A stretch of 40,030 bases of DNA, from the NCBI GenBank assembly GCA_001778905.1, contig MFIQ01000002.1, positions 1 to 40,030 of the forward strand. Direction: 5' to 3'. The position numbers were made by a program, and so were the translations under genes. The stretch's first letter is position 1; each line of letters starts with the position of its first letter. The notes under the pieces were generated by a model. The model was not told where the DNA came from. It ran no database searches and saw nothing but the letters and a program-made list of their open reading frames with translations. This document shows, in pieces, positions 26,733 to 35,950 of this stretch. The DNA comes from Candidatus Giovannonibacteria bacterium RIFCSPLOWO2_12_FULL_44_15 (lineage in GTDB: Bacteria; Patescibacteriota; Minisyncoccia; JACPKW01; UBA11713).

Positions 26733-29557
26733 TGGAACACCTCCTTCATAGGTTTCTGCCAGAACTCTTTCAATTCATCAAGGTCAGCTCGGAAAACATG
26801 GCCGCGGTTATGAACGCTGATAACTTCGCTTGCAATCGTGCGTCCAATTTCCTCCGCATGCATTCCCAAAGATTGAACCTCGTAAACATCCATATCCCTC
26901 ACCTCAATGAGAAAGCAACCGGCAGTCTCGTTAAATAGCCGAAAATCTATTCTCTCTTTTTCTTCGCGCGCGTACCCGAGTTCCAGAGATGCGCCCATCC
27001 CACCGCCGAAGCACATCTCCGCGAGAGTCGTGAAAAGTCCTCCATCGCTTATGTCGTGGCAGGAAAGAATAATTCCTCTGGCAATAAGCCGGTGAAGTTT
27101 CTGAAACGTCCTCACCGCTTCTTTGAGATTAACCCTCGGCAGATTATTGCCAACTATGCCATGCAGATCGTAGTAAACTGAGCCTGCCATCTCCAGCTTT
27201 CGCAATCCCACTTGCATGATTGCGGATCCTTCCTCTTTGAAATCCGCAGAGATCGTTTTTCTCACATCCCGAATTTTTCCGAAGACCGAGATGCAAAGCA
27301 CCGGAGGAATTTTGATAACTGTGCCGTCTTTCCCGCGATACGTGCTCGACAAGCTATCCTTGCCGGAAATGTACGGAATCCCGAACGCCTCCGCGATGTC
27401 TACACACGCATCAACCGAGCGGTCTAGCGCGCCCAATTCCTGTTCGTCGGGATACGGCCAGATAAAGTTATCGATAAGCCGCGCTTCTCTCGGATCCCCG
27501 CCCACAGCGACAAAGTTTGCTAATGCTTCAGTCGCCGCCCAGACACTCCCCCAATACGGATCAATGCGATTCAATATCGGGTTCAGTCCGTGGCTGATAA
27601 TAACTCCATAGCGTTCCCCCAAAATCGGCGTCAAAACTACGGCGTCGTTCGGCCCGTCGTGATTGACGCCCGAAAACGGCGCGAGGGCATTCATGCCCTG
27701 CACGCTATGATCATACATCCGCACAATGGATTCCTTTGAGCAAACATTTGGATGGCTCAAAATTCGGCGGCAGGTTTCTCTCCAGTCGCTCGGCACAGGT
27801 ATCTCCGGTTCCTCAAATTCCGGGCGCACCCAATTTGCATTCAGCACTCGCTGCGGCAAGCCGTGATGAAGAAAATCCATACTGAGATCGCAGAGCGTTT
27901 CGTTTTCGTACATCACCACAAGCCGTCCGGTATTGGCGAAAACTCCAAGCCACGTTGCTTCGACATTCAAAGCCTCACAGATTTCGAAGAAGCGAACTAT
28001 ATTTTCCGGGGCAATAGCAACCACCATTCGTTCCTGCGATTCCGAAATCCAGATTTCCCACGGCGACATTCCCGGATATTTGGTCGGCGCCCGCTCAAGA
28101 GCTACATGAATGCCGGTTTCGCTTCCCATCTCTCCGATAGCCGACGAAAAACCTCCCGCTCCGCAATCGGTTATGGCGCGAATCAAACCTTCATCGCGAC
28201 ATCTAAGAACTGCGTCGCCCACTTTTTTTTCCTCGATCGCATTTCCTATCTGGACTGCGCTGGCATTAACCTGTACGGTCTGGTCGGTCATTTCACCCGA
28301 AGAAAACGTTGCGCCATGGATTCCATCCCGCCCGGTTCTTCCGCCAATTACAATAATCCTGTCTCCCGGCTGCGGCTTGCCTTTTAGACACTTGCCCACG
28401 GGAATTATTCCGTACGCGCCGACAATAACCGTAGGTTTTGCACGAAAATCTTCGTGGAAGTGTATGGAGCCATTATTGGTCGGGACGCCCATGCGATTCC
28501 CATAGTCCCTAACTCCATCAACCACGCGTCGTAATAAATAACGAGGACTCAAGCAACCGGCAGGAAGTTTCTCTGGGTCAAAGTCTGGAGGAGCAAAACA
28601 AAAAATATCAGTCGATGCAATTGGCTTTGCGCCCTCGCCGTCCCCGAAAATATCCCTTAATACCCCGCCGGTTCCCGTCATCGCTCCGCCGTAAGGCTCG
28701 AGCGCACAAGGACTATTATGAGTTTCTACCTTTCCGCACAAACCTTGCCCGCCGAAAAAATCTATAACGCCGGCGTTGTCATCGAAGACCGAGAGCAAGC
28801 CGTCCGCGAATTTTTCCGCCGTTCCCTTAATTCGGGCGATCAATGGTTTTTTCCCCACGCCGTTCACAATAAGGCGCGCTCGAAAAGTTTTGTGGCTGCA
28901 GTGCTCGCTCCAAGTTTGAGCATATGTTTCACATTCCCCATCAGTCAGATCGCGCCCTATTTCACAAGCGTGCGCCTGGAGAACTCGCATCTCTTCGAGA
29001 TCAAGATGCCATTCATGATTCTTGGATAGTTCCACTAGTTCCTCGCCGCTCATTCGACAAATGGGGATGATCGTGATCGCTCCGCGTTCGCCCGAGATAA
29101 TAAGCGTAATAGGCGGCTCGATGACAACGCGCTCGACAGTTTTGTTGACTAGCAGCCGGTCGCAGATAAATTGAACGTCCTCATCCGACGGCGTTCCAAA
29201 GAACCCATACTCAGTGCTGGAATCCGCCGCGACAAGATTTATGCCCAGATCGCCTACCGCTTTCATGATCGACGCCGCCTCCGGATTCATTACTCCGGGT
29301 TTGTAAGCGACTTCGATTAAGCGGGCCGCAAATTGGATCAGCGGTGAATTCAAAGTGAATACCTGCGTCAATTGGTCTGTGAAAAGTTTTTCCGCGAGAT
29401 AGGATGCATCCTCGGGTTCAATTCCCTCGAGACGATAGACGCGCGCCGTCTTAACACCAACGATGCTCCTGATACCCAAATTGCGTATTTCGGTAAAACA
29501 GCTTTGACCTCGAACATCAGTTCCGATTTTGGTTCCTACTCTTACCACTTGTATCAT
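26729..29557 (-). CDS. purL: phosphoribosylformylglycinamidine synthase, large subunit with N-terminal extension
   Basis: QTWSEHCSHKTFRA, KVETHNSPCALEPYGGAMTGTGGVLRD; overlaps the purQ start by 4 bp. Confidence 0.93.
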   Translation of the reverse strand: MIQVVRVGTKIGTDVRGQSCFTEIRNLGIRSIVGVKTARVYRLEGIEPEDASYLAEKLFTDQLTQVFTLNSPLIQFAARLIEVAYKPGVMNPEAASIMKAVGDLGINLVAADSSTEYGFFGTPSDEDVQFICDRLLVNKTVERVVIEPPITLIISGERGAITIIPICRMSGEELVELSKNHEWHLDLEEMRVLQAHACEIGRDLTDGECETYAQTWSEHCSHKTFRARLIVNGVGKKPLIARIKGTAEKFADGLLSVFDDNAGVIDFFGGQGLCGKVETHNSPCALEPYGGAMTGTGGVLRDIFGDGEGAKPIASTDIFCFAPPDFDPEKLPAGCLSPRYLLRRVVDGVRDYGNRMGVPTNNGSIHFHEDFRAKPTVIVGAYGIIPVGKCLKGKPQPGDRIIVIGGRTGRDGIHGATFSSGEMTDQTVQVNASAVQIGNAIEEKKVGDAVLRCRDEGLIRAITDCGAGGFSSAIGEMGSETGIHVALERAPTKYPGMSPWEIWISESQERMVVAIAPENIVRFFEICEALNVEATWLGVFANTGRLVVMYENETLCDLSMDFLHHGLPQRVLNANWVRPEFEEPEIPVPSDWRETCRRILSHPNVCSKESIVRMYDHSVQGMNALAPFSGVNHDGPNDAVVLTPILGERYGVIISHGLNPILNRIDPYWGSVWAATEALANFVAVGGDPREARLIDNFIWPYPDEQELGALDRSVDACVDIAEAFGIPYISGKDSLSSTYRGKDGTVIKIPPVLCISVFGKIRDVRKTISADFKEEGSAIMQVGLRKLEMAGSVYYDLHGIVGNNLPRVNLKEAVRTFQKLHRLIARGIILSCHDISDGGLFTTLAEMCFGGGMGASLELGYAREEKERIDFRLFNETAGCFLIEVRDMDVYEVQSLGMHAEEIGRTIASEVISVHNRGHVFRADLDELKEFWQKPMKEVFH

Positions 29558-29602
29558 TGATTTCTCCCTTCATATTCATTTGGAAACGATCAGTTTATTT
29601 GT

Positions 29603-29636
29603 TCAAAAAGTAGCAAAATCCAGAGAAATAAGCAAA
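29603..29636 (-). promoter_or_regulatory. 34-bp purine-gene motif copy A (upstream of purL)
   Basis: tcaaaaagtagcaaaatccagagaaataagcaaa. Confidence 0.75.
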
Positions 29637-29643
29637 GTGAAAA

Positions 29644-29680
29644 ATGCCCCATCCGATCGCGTCGGATGAGGCATTGAAAA
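29644..29680 (-). terminator. terminator after DUF84 gene
   Basis: atgccccatccga tcgcg tcggatgaggcat hairpin, T run on the minus strand. Confidence 0.7.
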
Positions 29681-29684
29681 CAAA

Positions 29685-30230
29685 CTAGCTTTTTTTATGC
29701 AGGAGCGCGGCGAGAGCCATTTGAACCGCCATCGCCTCTTCGTCTAATCGAGAAATGGCGTTTCGCGTCATAAGGCCGATGTGGCCGTATTCGTAGCGTG
29801 CGTTCGGTATGCCCGATGTTTTTTCAATCGCTTCGCCAAGCTGATATCCCTGCCTTATTAAAGAAACGATATTCGCAGGAACAAAAACGCTCGGACCCGC
29901 TCCGCTTCCTTCATCTCCCTTATCGTTTATCACCACGCTCCATGTGCGAAGATAGCAAATGCCACTGACCATCTCCAATGTACCCTCGATACCCACTCCA
30001 AATTCCGCATCACTGACTTCATTCAGCGCAGTCCTAGCCCGATTTCTGGCTCCTAATATCCCTTCGCAATCGGACACCGGTTGCTTCCTGATACCGGAAG
30101 AAACTGGCGTCGATATAAATTTCCACTCAGCCGAATTCGCATTAGCCTCATTCGGCATCATTCGACAAAAAGCCAACTCTGCCGCTTGTCGTTTTGTCGC
30201 TTGATTGGATCCTACAGCCACTATAGGCAT
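29685..30230 (-). CDS. inosine/xanthosine triphosphatase-like (DUF84/YjjX family)
   Basis: VAVGSNQATKRQAAELAF, GILGARNRARTAL, FGVGIEGTLE, FVPANIVSLI. Confidence 0.8.
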   Translation of the reverse strand: MPIVAVGSNQATKRQAAELAFCRMMPNEANANSAEWKFISTPVSSGIRKQPVSDCEGILGARNRARTALNEVSDAEFGVGIEGTLEMVSGICYLRTWSVVINDKGDEGSGAGPSVFVPANIVSLIRQGYQLGEAIEKTSGIPNARYEYGHIGLMTRNAISRLDEEAMAVQMALAALLHKKS

Positions 30231-30260
30231 AAAACACCTCCAGTCAAAGATTCTATTCCC

Positions 30261-30294
30261 TCAAAAAGTAGCAAAATTCGAGGAAATAAGCAAA
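30261..30294 (-). promoter_or_regulatory. 34-bp purine-gene motif copy B (upstream of DUF84 gene)
   Basis: tcaaaaagtagcaaaattcgaggaaataagcaaa. Confidence 0.75.
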
Positions 30295-30304
30295 ATAAAT
30301 TTTT

Positions 30305-30346
30305 GAATAGTAAGTATTCTCGCGATCGCGAATATACTTACTATTC
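30305..30346. repeat. 42-bp palindromic repeat copy 1
   Basis: GAATAGTAAGTATTCTCGCGATCGCGAATATACTTACTATTC; near-identical to 34277-34318. Confidence 0.85.
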
Positions 30347-30358
30347 AAATAAAAAACC

Positions 30359-32503
30359 TCAAAAAGGCAATATGTCGTAGCAATAGCGATCAATTTCTCC
30401 GCCGCAACCCCTTGAATCGTCCCCGTCAAATCCTGCAGTACTGGACCATGCTCCGCTCCCTTTCGCGCCGCAGCCTTTGTCGGTTTTAGAATTGCAATCT
30501 TTGTCGTTAGCAAGCCCGACACTGTCCCTACTCTCCAAACTCGCCCCGAGATGATACGAGTCGCGGGAATTTTTCAGGGTATGGTAAGTATAGTAGTATT
30601 GCGCTTTTGTTGTCGGATCGGTTGGCAATGTCTGCGAATATTTCGGGCTGACGTCGCTCAATTTCGCTGGGTACCCGTTTTTTTCATCGTAATAAAGCTC
30701 AAATGCAAGACGCAACTGGCTTAAATCCGCCATACGGCGTGCATCCCGGGCCTTCATTCGCGCGATGCTTAAGGCACCTCCGGATATTTCGTCGGATATT
30801 TCGTAGAAAGTTTTGGAATCTTTCGGCGCATCGATTTTCACTTCTTTGTTGATATCCGAAATTACCACCTTAAAAACTATATTTATCTGCTTATCTTTGA
30901 GTGTTGTTGCCGAGTCGGATGGCACCGCGCGGATGGTATAGGTAATGATCGCGGGATACCCATTCGCGTCAGCCCAAAGGGTAAGCTTGGCATTTTTATC
31001 ATAGTAATCGAACGCTTCATTGAATTCCGGGCTTTTCAAATATTCGAGATATCCGCGATCGGCGATCAGAGAATAATCCGTAGTAAGACTCTTTTTATCC
31101 GCTTCTTTTATTAGGCGCTCGTAAAACAAGGCGACTGCTTCCTTGCGGATTTTGAGATCGTAGCGGTAAAGCGACCTCCCCTCCACATTTTCGGAACGCG
31201 GGGCGTTTTCAAAAGCGAACAGTTTCTCCTCGTCCGCGATCGTCGCCGCCTTTTGAATTAACTCCAGGAGCTCCCTGCGGTTCTCCTTATATTTTTTCTC
31301 GGCATCTGGGACTTCGTTTGTAAAATAGGAAAAATCGCCGTATGATGCGTCTTCCGAAGACGTAGCCGCATTTGGATCGATTTTGATCCACTGGCCTTTT
31401 ATGTTTCCAATAAAACCTAAAAATATGCTCGGGATATTATTGACCCGTAAATAATATATTCCATCTTTCTTGAGGGCATCCGCGTTTAATTTATAGGTCA
31501 GGTCCCCGAGGTCTCCAGTGGCATCGCCGTTGAATTTCCAATCGGCTGTTTCTTTTTCCCAATCCGTCTGTGCGGAGGCAGAGAAGCTTACATTCATCTC
31601 TGGGGGCGCGTAGTTAACCATCTCTTGAAGCGAGACCAAAAAGGGCTTAGGCGGCTCGGAAGATATATACAGGTAACTCGAGCTGTCTTTTGTAAACGTT
31701 ACTCTCTTTCCTTCGATGCGAGTCGCCTCGGGCTTAAAATTATAAATTTTTTTCAACTGAACTATGGCATTATCCGTTTCGAAGTTAATTGTGAGTTCAA
31801 AATTTTTGCCGTCACCCGATCGCCTATACCCGTATTCCTCTTCCGTCTTGGGATCAGTTATGGACAATTTGCTCGTATAATAATATTTCTGCTTTCCGGC
31901 GTCGACAAGCAATTGCTTCGCGGTCGCGGGATATGGATTGGTTTTTTGGGAATATCCTAAAGTCTGCAAATACTGCAGTATCGCTCCCGCATTCTGCGCT
32001 CGCGCCGAATCATTTTTATACATCTCACGCGCCGCGTTGCCTAAAGTAAGCTTAGAGGAAAACGGCTCGGCATCGGCATCGCGCTTGCCAACGGATACCG
32101 AGGCAGAAATTGAATAAGAAGAAGTATCGATTTTGGAAGCCGCGAGGAGAATTCCGGACATTAAATTATCCTCGGCATATGGTGCGTGCGCGAAGGGACC
32201 AAGCTTCATGAAATATGCGTACGCCCCACCTCCAAGCAAAGCTACGACGACAATCCCAGCGGATATAGATATAATCAGTTTTTTGTAAGAGCGAGGCTGT
32301 TGTTGAAACTGGCCTGGTTGTTGGAATTGAGCTGGTTGAGGTTGGACAGGCGCAGTGCTAGTTTTCTCAATCTCCGAAAACCCTGCGGCGATATCTGCAT
32401 CCTGCCACCCCGTGTCTTTTAAAGCTTTAATTACTTCGTCTTTTGATTTCCCCGCGCTAAGCGATTGCTGAATAAATTTAAGGAGCTCTGTGTTTGGATT
32501 CAT
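30359..32503 (-). CDS. large membrane-anchored protein with C-terminal pseudopilin-like segment
   Basis: Start revised to ATG 32503 (MNPNTELLKFIQQSL...); TM KLIISISAGIVVVALLGGGAYAYF; C-terminal KARDARRMADLSQLRLAFELYYDEKNGYP. Confidence 0.75.
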   Translation of the reverse strand: MNPNTELLKFIQQSLSAGKSKDEVIKALKDTGWQDADIAAGFSEIEKTSTAPVQPQPAQFQQPGQFQQQPRSYKKLIISISAGIVVVALLGGGAYAYFMKLGPFAHAPYAEDNLMSGILLAASKIDTSSYSISASVSVGKRDADAEPFSSKLTLGNAAREMYKNDSARAQNAGAILQYLQTLGYSQKTNPYPATAKQLLVDAGKQKYYYTSKLSITDPKTEEEYGYRRSGDGKNFELTINFETDNAIVQLKKIYNFKPEATRIEGKRVTFTKDSSSYLYISSEPPKPFLVSLQEMVNYAPPEMNVSFSASAQTDWEKETADWKFNGDATGDLGDLTYKLNADALKKDGIYYLRVNNIPSIFLGFIGNIKGQWIKIDPNAATSSEDASYGDFSYFTNEVPDAEKKYKENRRELLELIQKAATIADEEKLFAFENAPRSENVEGRSLYRYDLKIRKEAVALFYERLIKEADKKSLTTDYSLIADRGYLEYLKSPEFNEAFDYYDKNAKLTLWADANGYPAIITYTIRAVPSDSATTLKDKQINIVFKVVISDINKEVKIDAPKDSKTFYEISDEISGGALSIARMKARDARRMADLSQLRLAFELYYDEKNGYPAKLSDVSPKYSQTLPTDPTTKAQYYYTYHTLKNSRDSYHLGASLESRDSVGLANDKDCNSKTDKGCGAKGSGAWSSTAGFDGDDSRGCGGEIDRYCYDILPF

Positions 32504-32555
32504 GTAATTAATTATACCGCTTCCGGCGGTTTTCATTTGTGAGTATCTGTAAAAA

Positions 32556-32597
32556 TAAAAAGGGCGTGTGCGAGACAATTCCCGCACACGCCCCTAA
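32556..32597 (-). terminator. terminator after purM
   Basis: gggcgtgtgcg...cgcacacgccc stem followed by TTTTTATTTTT on the minus strand. Confidence 0.75.
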
Positions 32598-32610
32598 ACT
32601 TCAAACTTGC

Positions 32611-33729
32611 CTAACGAACACCAAGAGTTGACCCCCGAAACTCCAGATTCTTCGGCTTGATGATGACTTTCTTCTCGTCGCTCCGCTCGATATGGCCGGC
32701 GTGCACTGCGCTGAGGCCTTCCGGAAACTTTTGCCTCTCGACAATGGCCAGAACTTTCCGCGCGTGAGTTTCCGGTACATACAGCGCGAAACCTGCGCCC
32801 ATATTCAAGTTTCCATACGCCTCCATGTCATCCACCGGGCCATACTTCTGAATGAAGTCAAAGATCGGAAGTTGCCTCGGTAGCAGCGAGATGCTGTAGG
32901 TAAAGTCGCCCTGCGCTCTCATGAGCTTCCGCCAGCCGTGTCCTGTGATATTCACGGCGTAATGGATGTAAACGCCAGCATCTAGGCAATCCTCGACAAA
33001 CGGAACATAGATCGGTGTCGGGTCGAGAAGTGTATCGCCGTATGTTCGCCCGTCGCTGAGCCGTGTGAGATAGCCATCAGGTAATTTCTTAGCGATCTTC
33101 CGAGCCATCGTGAGCCCATTCGCGTGGATACCGGAACTTCCGATGAGAATGATTGCGTCTCCGTGCTGGATATTTGGATAAATTACTTTCGATTTTGGCT
33201 CTACTATTCCAACGGACGATCCAGCGATAACAGACGCTTCTTCCCCGATGATATCTTTGAGAGTTGGAGTTTCTCCACCTCCCCAAACACAACCCGCGAG
33301 GTCGCAAGCGTATGCCCAGCCAGCTATCAGCTCCTCCATACGTGTTTTATTTTTAAACCACTCGGAGGCGCCAGTTGCCAAATGTTGGGATGCCCCCAAT
33401 GGCCTTACCCCAAGCGTTATCATGTCATTGAAAATCATTGCGGCCGCGTCTATCGCGACTTTAAAATAATATGAGCAGCCAGTAAGCTTTTCCATGGCAT
33501 CGGCAACCAAATTTTTTGTACCGAGGCCCTCCTCAACAATCCCGAGAATAAAATCATGGTGAAGAGATTCCATCATATACACGCTTTCTCCGCGGCTCCA
33601 TTCGAGCTCGCGAAAACCTCTCTTCAGTAGATTCTTTGCAGTCTTTCGCGCGGCGAGCTGTGCCATGCGCTTAAACGGATCCATCGCGTCGTAATCCACG
33701 CCGACATTCTTATATGTCATGTTGCTCAT
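32611..33729 (-). CDS. purM: phosphoribosylformylglycinamidine cyclo-ligase (AIR synthetase)
   Basis: GVDYDAMDPFKRMAQLAARKT, AIDAAAMIFNDMITLGVRPLGASQHLA, GSSGIHANGLTMARKI; start revised to ATG 33729 with SD ggagg. Confidence 0.88.
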   Translation of the reverse strand: MSNMTYKNVGVDYDAMDPFKRMAQLAARKTAKNLLKRGFRELEWSRGESVYMMESLHHDFILGIVEEGLGTKNLVADAMEKLTGCSYYFKVAIDAAAMIFNDMITLGVRPLGASQHLATGASEWFKNKTRMEELIAGWAYACDLAGCVWGGGETPTLKDIIGEEASVIAGSSVGIVEPKSKVIYPNIQHGDAIILIGSSGIHANGLTMARKIAKKLPDGYLTRLSDGRTYGDTLLDPTPIYVPFVEDCLDAGVYIHYAVNITGHGWRKLMRAQGDFTYSISLLPRQLPIFDFIQKYGPVDDMEAYGNLNMGAGFALYVPETHARKVLAIVERQKFPEGLSAVHAGHIERSDEKKVIIKPKNLEFRGSTLGVR

Positions 33730-33758
33730 AATTTTCCTCCAGTCAAAGATTCTTTCCC

Positions 33759-33792
33759 TCAAAAAGTAGCAAAATCCAAGGAAATAAGCAAA
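33759..33792 (-). promoter_or_regulatory. 34-bp purine-gene motif copy C (upstream of purM)
   Basis: tcaaaaagtagcaaaatccaaggaaataagcaaa. Confidence 0.75.
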
Positions 33793-33866
33793 ATTAAATT
33801 AGGAAGTTGATTTAATATTCAGACTGCGCTAGTTTAGGGCAAACGCTGTTTTGAAAGGAGTGCTCT

Positions 33867-34262
33867 ATGCAACTTCTGCGATTCTGCGGCGCAGGGGTGC
33901 CTGGCGTACTCCTGTATTACATTGTCTATGTTTCTTTAACTCGATTGACCGATCAGTGGTACGTCGCAGCAACAGTTGTCGCTTCCATTGCGAGCTGGGG
34001 CCTAACTTTTCTTCTACAGAAGTATTGGGCATTTAGGAATAAAGAATCCGAATGGCTTATGCGGCAGATTATAAACTACGCCGGGAAAGTCCTCTTCTTT
34101 ATTTTTATCCTTGGGCCAGGCCTTATTTATCTGCTTGTTGAACACGCCGAGCTTCCTGATCTGTGGGCGCAGGCTATCTTGACGCTTGTCGTGTCGTCCA
34201 TAAGCTACCTTATCGACAAACGCATCTTCGCCAACAAAAAAACCGCCGCGTCATCCCCATGA
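33867..34262 (+). CDS. GtrA-like membrane protein
   Basis: LLRFCGAGVPGVLLYYIVYVSL...ASIASWGLTFLLQKYWAFRNK; SD gaaaggag. Confidence 0.85.
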   Translation: MQLLRFCGAGVPGVLLYYIVYVSLTRLTDQWYVAATVVASIASWGLTFLLQKYWAFRNKESEWLMRQIINYAGKVLFFIFILGPGLIYLLVEHAELPDLWAQAILTLVVSSISYLIDKRIFANKKTAASSP

Positions 34263-34276
34263 CCTAGGCGGTTTTT
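34238..34276 (+). terminator. terminator after GtrA-like gene
   Basis: aaaaaccgcc...ggcggttttt hairpin. Confidence 0.7.
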
Positions 34277-34318
34277 GAATCGCAAGTATTCTCGCGATCG
34301 CGAATATACTTACGATTC
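34277..34318. repeat. 42-bp palindromic repeat copy 2
   Basis: GAATCGCAAGTATTCTCGCGATCGCGAATATACTTACGATTC. Confidence 0.85.
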
Positions 34319-34322
34319 AAAT

Positions 34323-34364
34323 AAAAAAAGGCGTGGCGAGATCTCTCTCGCGCACGCCCGTGGC
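34323..34364 (-). terminator. terminator after 34370-34717 gene
   Basis: ggcgtg gcgagatctctctcgc gcacgcc hairpin with T run on the minus strand. Confidence 0.65.
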
Positions 34365-34369
34365 ACTTC

Positions 34370-34717
34370 CTATCGGAAATATTTCCGATACTCTCGGTCG
34401 ATTTCCAGAGCCTTAACGATCATACGTATAAAGGAAACGAATTTAAGGACGTTAAATCCCCTTCTAAGAAGCTTATAGCGCTTCCCTTGCACCCAGTACC
34501 TCTGGAAAGAATTCTCGACGGCTTGGCGCGCGCTTTGCGGAAAGTTTTTTACGTTAAGATCGTTAACCCTGCTAAGCCGCTCCGGATTGGAAAATTTATA
34601 CATTTCGCCGCCCGCGAGCAATAGACCCTTAAGCAAAACTAGGCGCTTTCCCGGCGAGAGCTTCCGCCACCCATACAAAATCTCCGCGTCTTGAATATGT
34701 CGTCTTGGCCACCGCAT
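34370..34717 (-). CDS. hypothetical protein (115 aa, basic)
   Basis: ORF with following terminator. Confidence 0.55.
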   Translation of the reverse strand: MRWPRRHIQDAEILYGWRKLSPGKRLVLLKGLLLAGGEMYKFSNPERLSRVNDLNVKNFPQSARQAVENSFQRYWVQGKRYKLLRRGFNVLKFVSFIRMIVKALEIDREYRKYFR

Positions 34718-34811
34718 AATCCCCTCCTCTCAAAATCAAGGAAATTTTATTTCTTGCAGTATAGCAGAACGCTTTATTTAATCATAAAAAGTGGTATATT
34801 ATGTAAAATCT

Positions 34812-34882
34812 GGGGGTGTGGTTCAATGGTAGAATATCGGTCTCCAAAACCGACGATCAAGGTTCGATTCCTTGCACCCCCG
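34812..34882 (+). tRNA. tRNA-Trp(CCA)
   Basis: GGGGGTG/CACCCCC acceptor, anticodon loop CTCCAAA, T-arm CAAGG TTCGATT CCTTG. Confidence 0.95.
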
Positions 34883-34933
34883 CTAATTTTAGTATCGAGA
34901 GACCGAGAGGGCTAAAAATGTTAAAATTGTATT

Positions 34934-35950
34934 ATGCAAATTGAAGATCTAGGCATCATTCTTTCGCCTACAGAAAACGAGTTTGAAAAGCGGGCTGTCC
35001 TAAATCCTGCGTGCATTGCCGAGGGTGATATAGTCCACATGTTTTATCGCGCCATCAATCAAAATAATATTTCTACAATTGGATATTGCCAGATTAAAGA
35101 TAATAAGGTTATCCGCAGAGATAATAAGCCTTTAATTTTCCCTGAACATAATTTCGAACGTAGCGGCGTCGAGGATCCCAGGATAGTTTATTTGGATGGA
35201 ATGTATTATCTGTTTTACACAACATACGATGGATATGATGCATCCGCTGCTTATGCTATTTCCTCTGATTTGCGTAATTTTAAAAAACAGGGGCCAATTT
35301 TTCCTGCAATCCTTTATAAGGACGCTAGTAAGATTTTTAAACATGCGGGCCTTCCGGAAAAATATGAATGGTATGCAAAACACTATGAAGAAGAAAGAGG
35401 CCAAGGAGTCTCTCTTTGGCAAAAGGATGTTTTTCTTCTGCCAGAGAAAATCGAAGGAAATTTTTTTCTGATTCATAGGATAATGCCAGGAATCCAAGCC
35501 ATAAGTTTTAGGAATTTTTCTGATTTGACTGAGGAATTATGGAGAAAATACCTACTCCATATGGCCGAATTTATAATTCTTGATCCAAAATATAAATTTG
35601 AAAACAAACGCATCGGCGGAGGTTGCCCGCCTATCAAAACAAGGCATGGCTGGCTGCTAATTTTTCATGCTATAGAACAAACGAACCACGGAAAAATTTA
35701 TCATGCTGCAGCTGCACTGCTGGATCTAAAAAATCCGCTTCACGTCAAAGCAAGGCTGCCATTTCCACTGTTCTCGCCGGAAGGACAAGACGAAAGAGAG
35801 GGCGTAACAAATGATGTCGTATTTCCCACTGGCTCAATACTGAAAAAAGATGATTTATTTATCTATTACGGCGCCGCTGATTCCAAGATAAAAGCGAAAA
35901 AAATCAGCGTAATTGAATTAATTAATGAATTGCTAAAACATAAGACATGA
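34934..35950 (+). CDS. GH130-family glycoside phosphorylase/hydrolase
   Basis: VHMFYRAINQNNISTIGYC, GVEDPRIVYLDGMYYLFYTTYDG, IGGGCPPIKTRHGWLLIFHAI. Confidence 0.8.
   Translation: MQIEDLGIILSPTENEFEKRAVLNPACIAEGDIVHMFYRAINQNNISTIGYCQIKDNKVIRRDNKPLIFPEHNFERSGVEDPRIVYLDGMYYLFYTTYDGYDASAAYAISSDLRNFKKQGPIFPAILYKDASKIFKHAGLPEKYEWYAKHYEEERGQGVSLWQKDVFLLPEKIEGNFFLIHRIMPGIQAISFRNFSDLTEELWRKYLLHMAEFIILDPKYKFENKRIGGGCPPIKTRHGWLLIFHAIEQTNHGKIYHAAAALLDLKNPLHVKARLPFPLFSPEGQDEREGVTNDVVFPTGSILKKDDLFIYYGAADSKIKAKKISVIELINELLKHKT

Noticed and set aside
33730-33762. ORF-track start of purM at 33762
   Set aside because: Would begin inside the 34-bp motif and lacks an SD; ATG 33729 has GGAGG at proper spacing.
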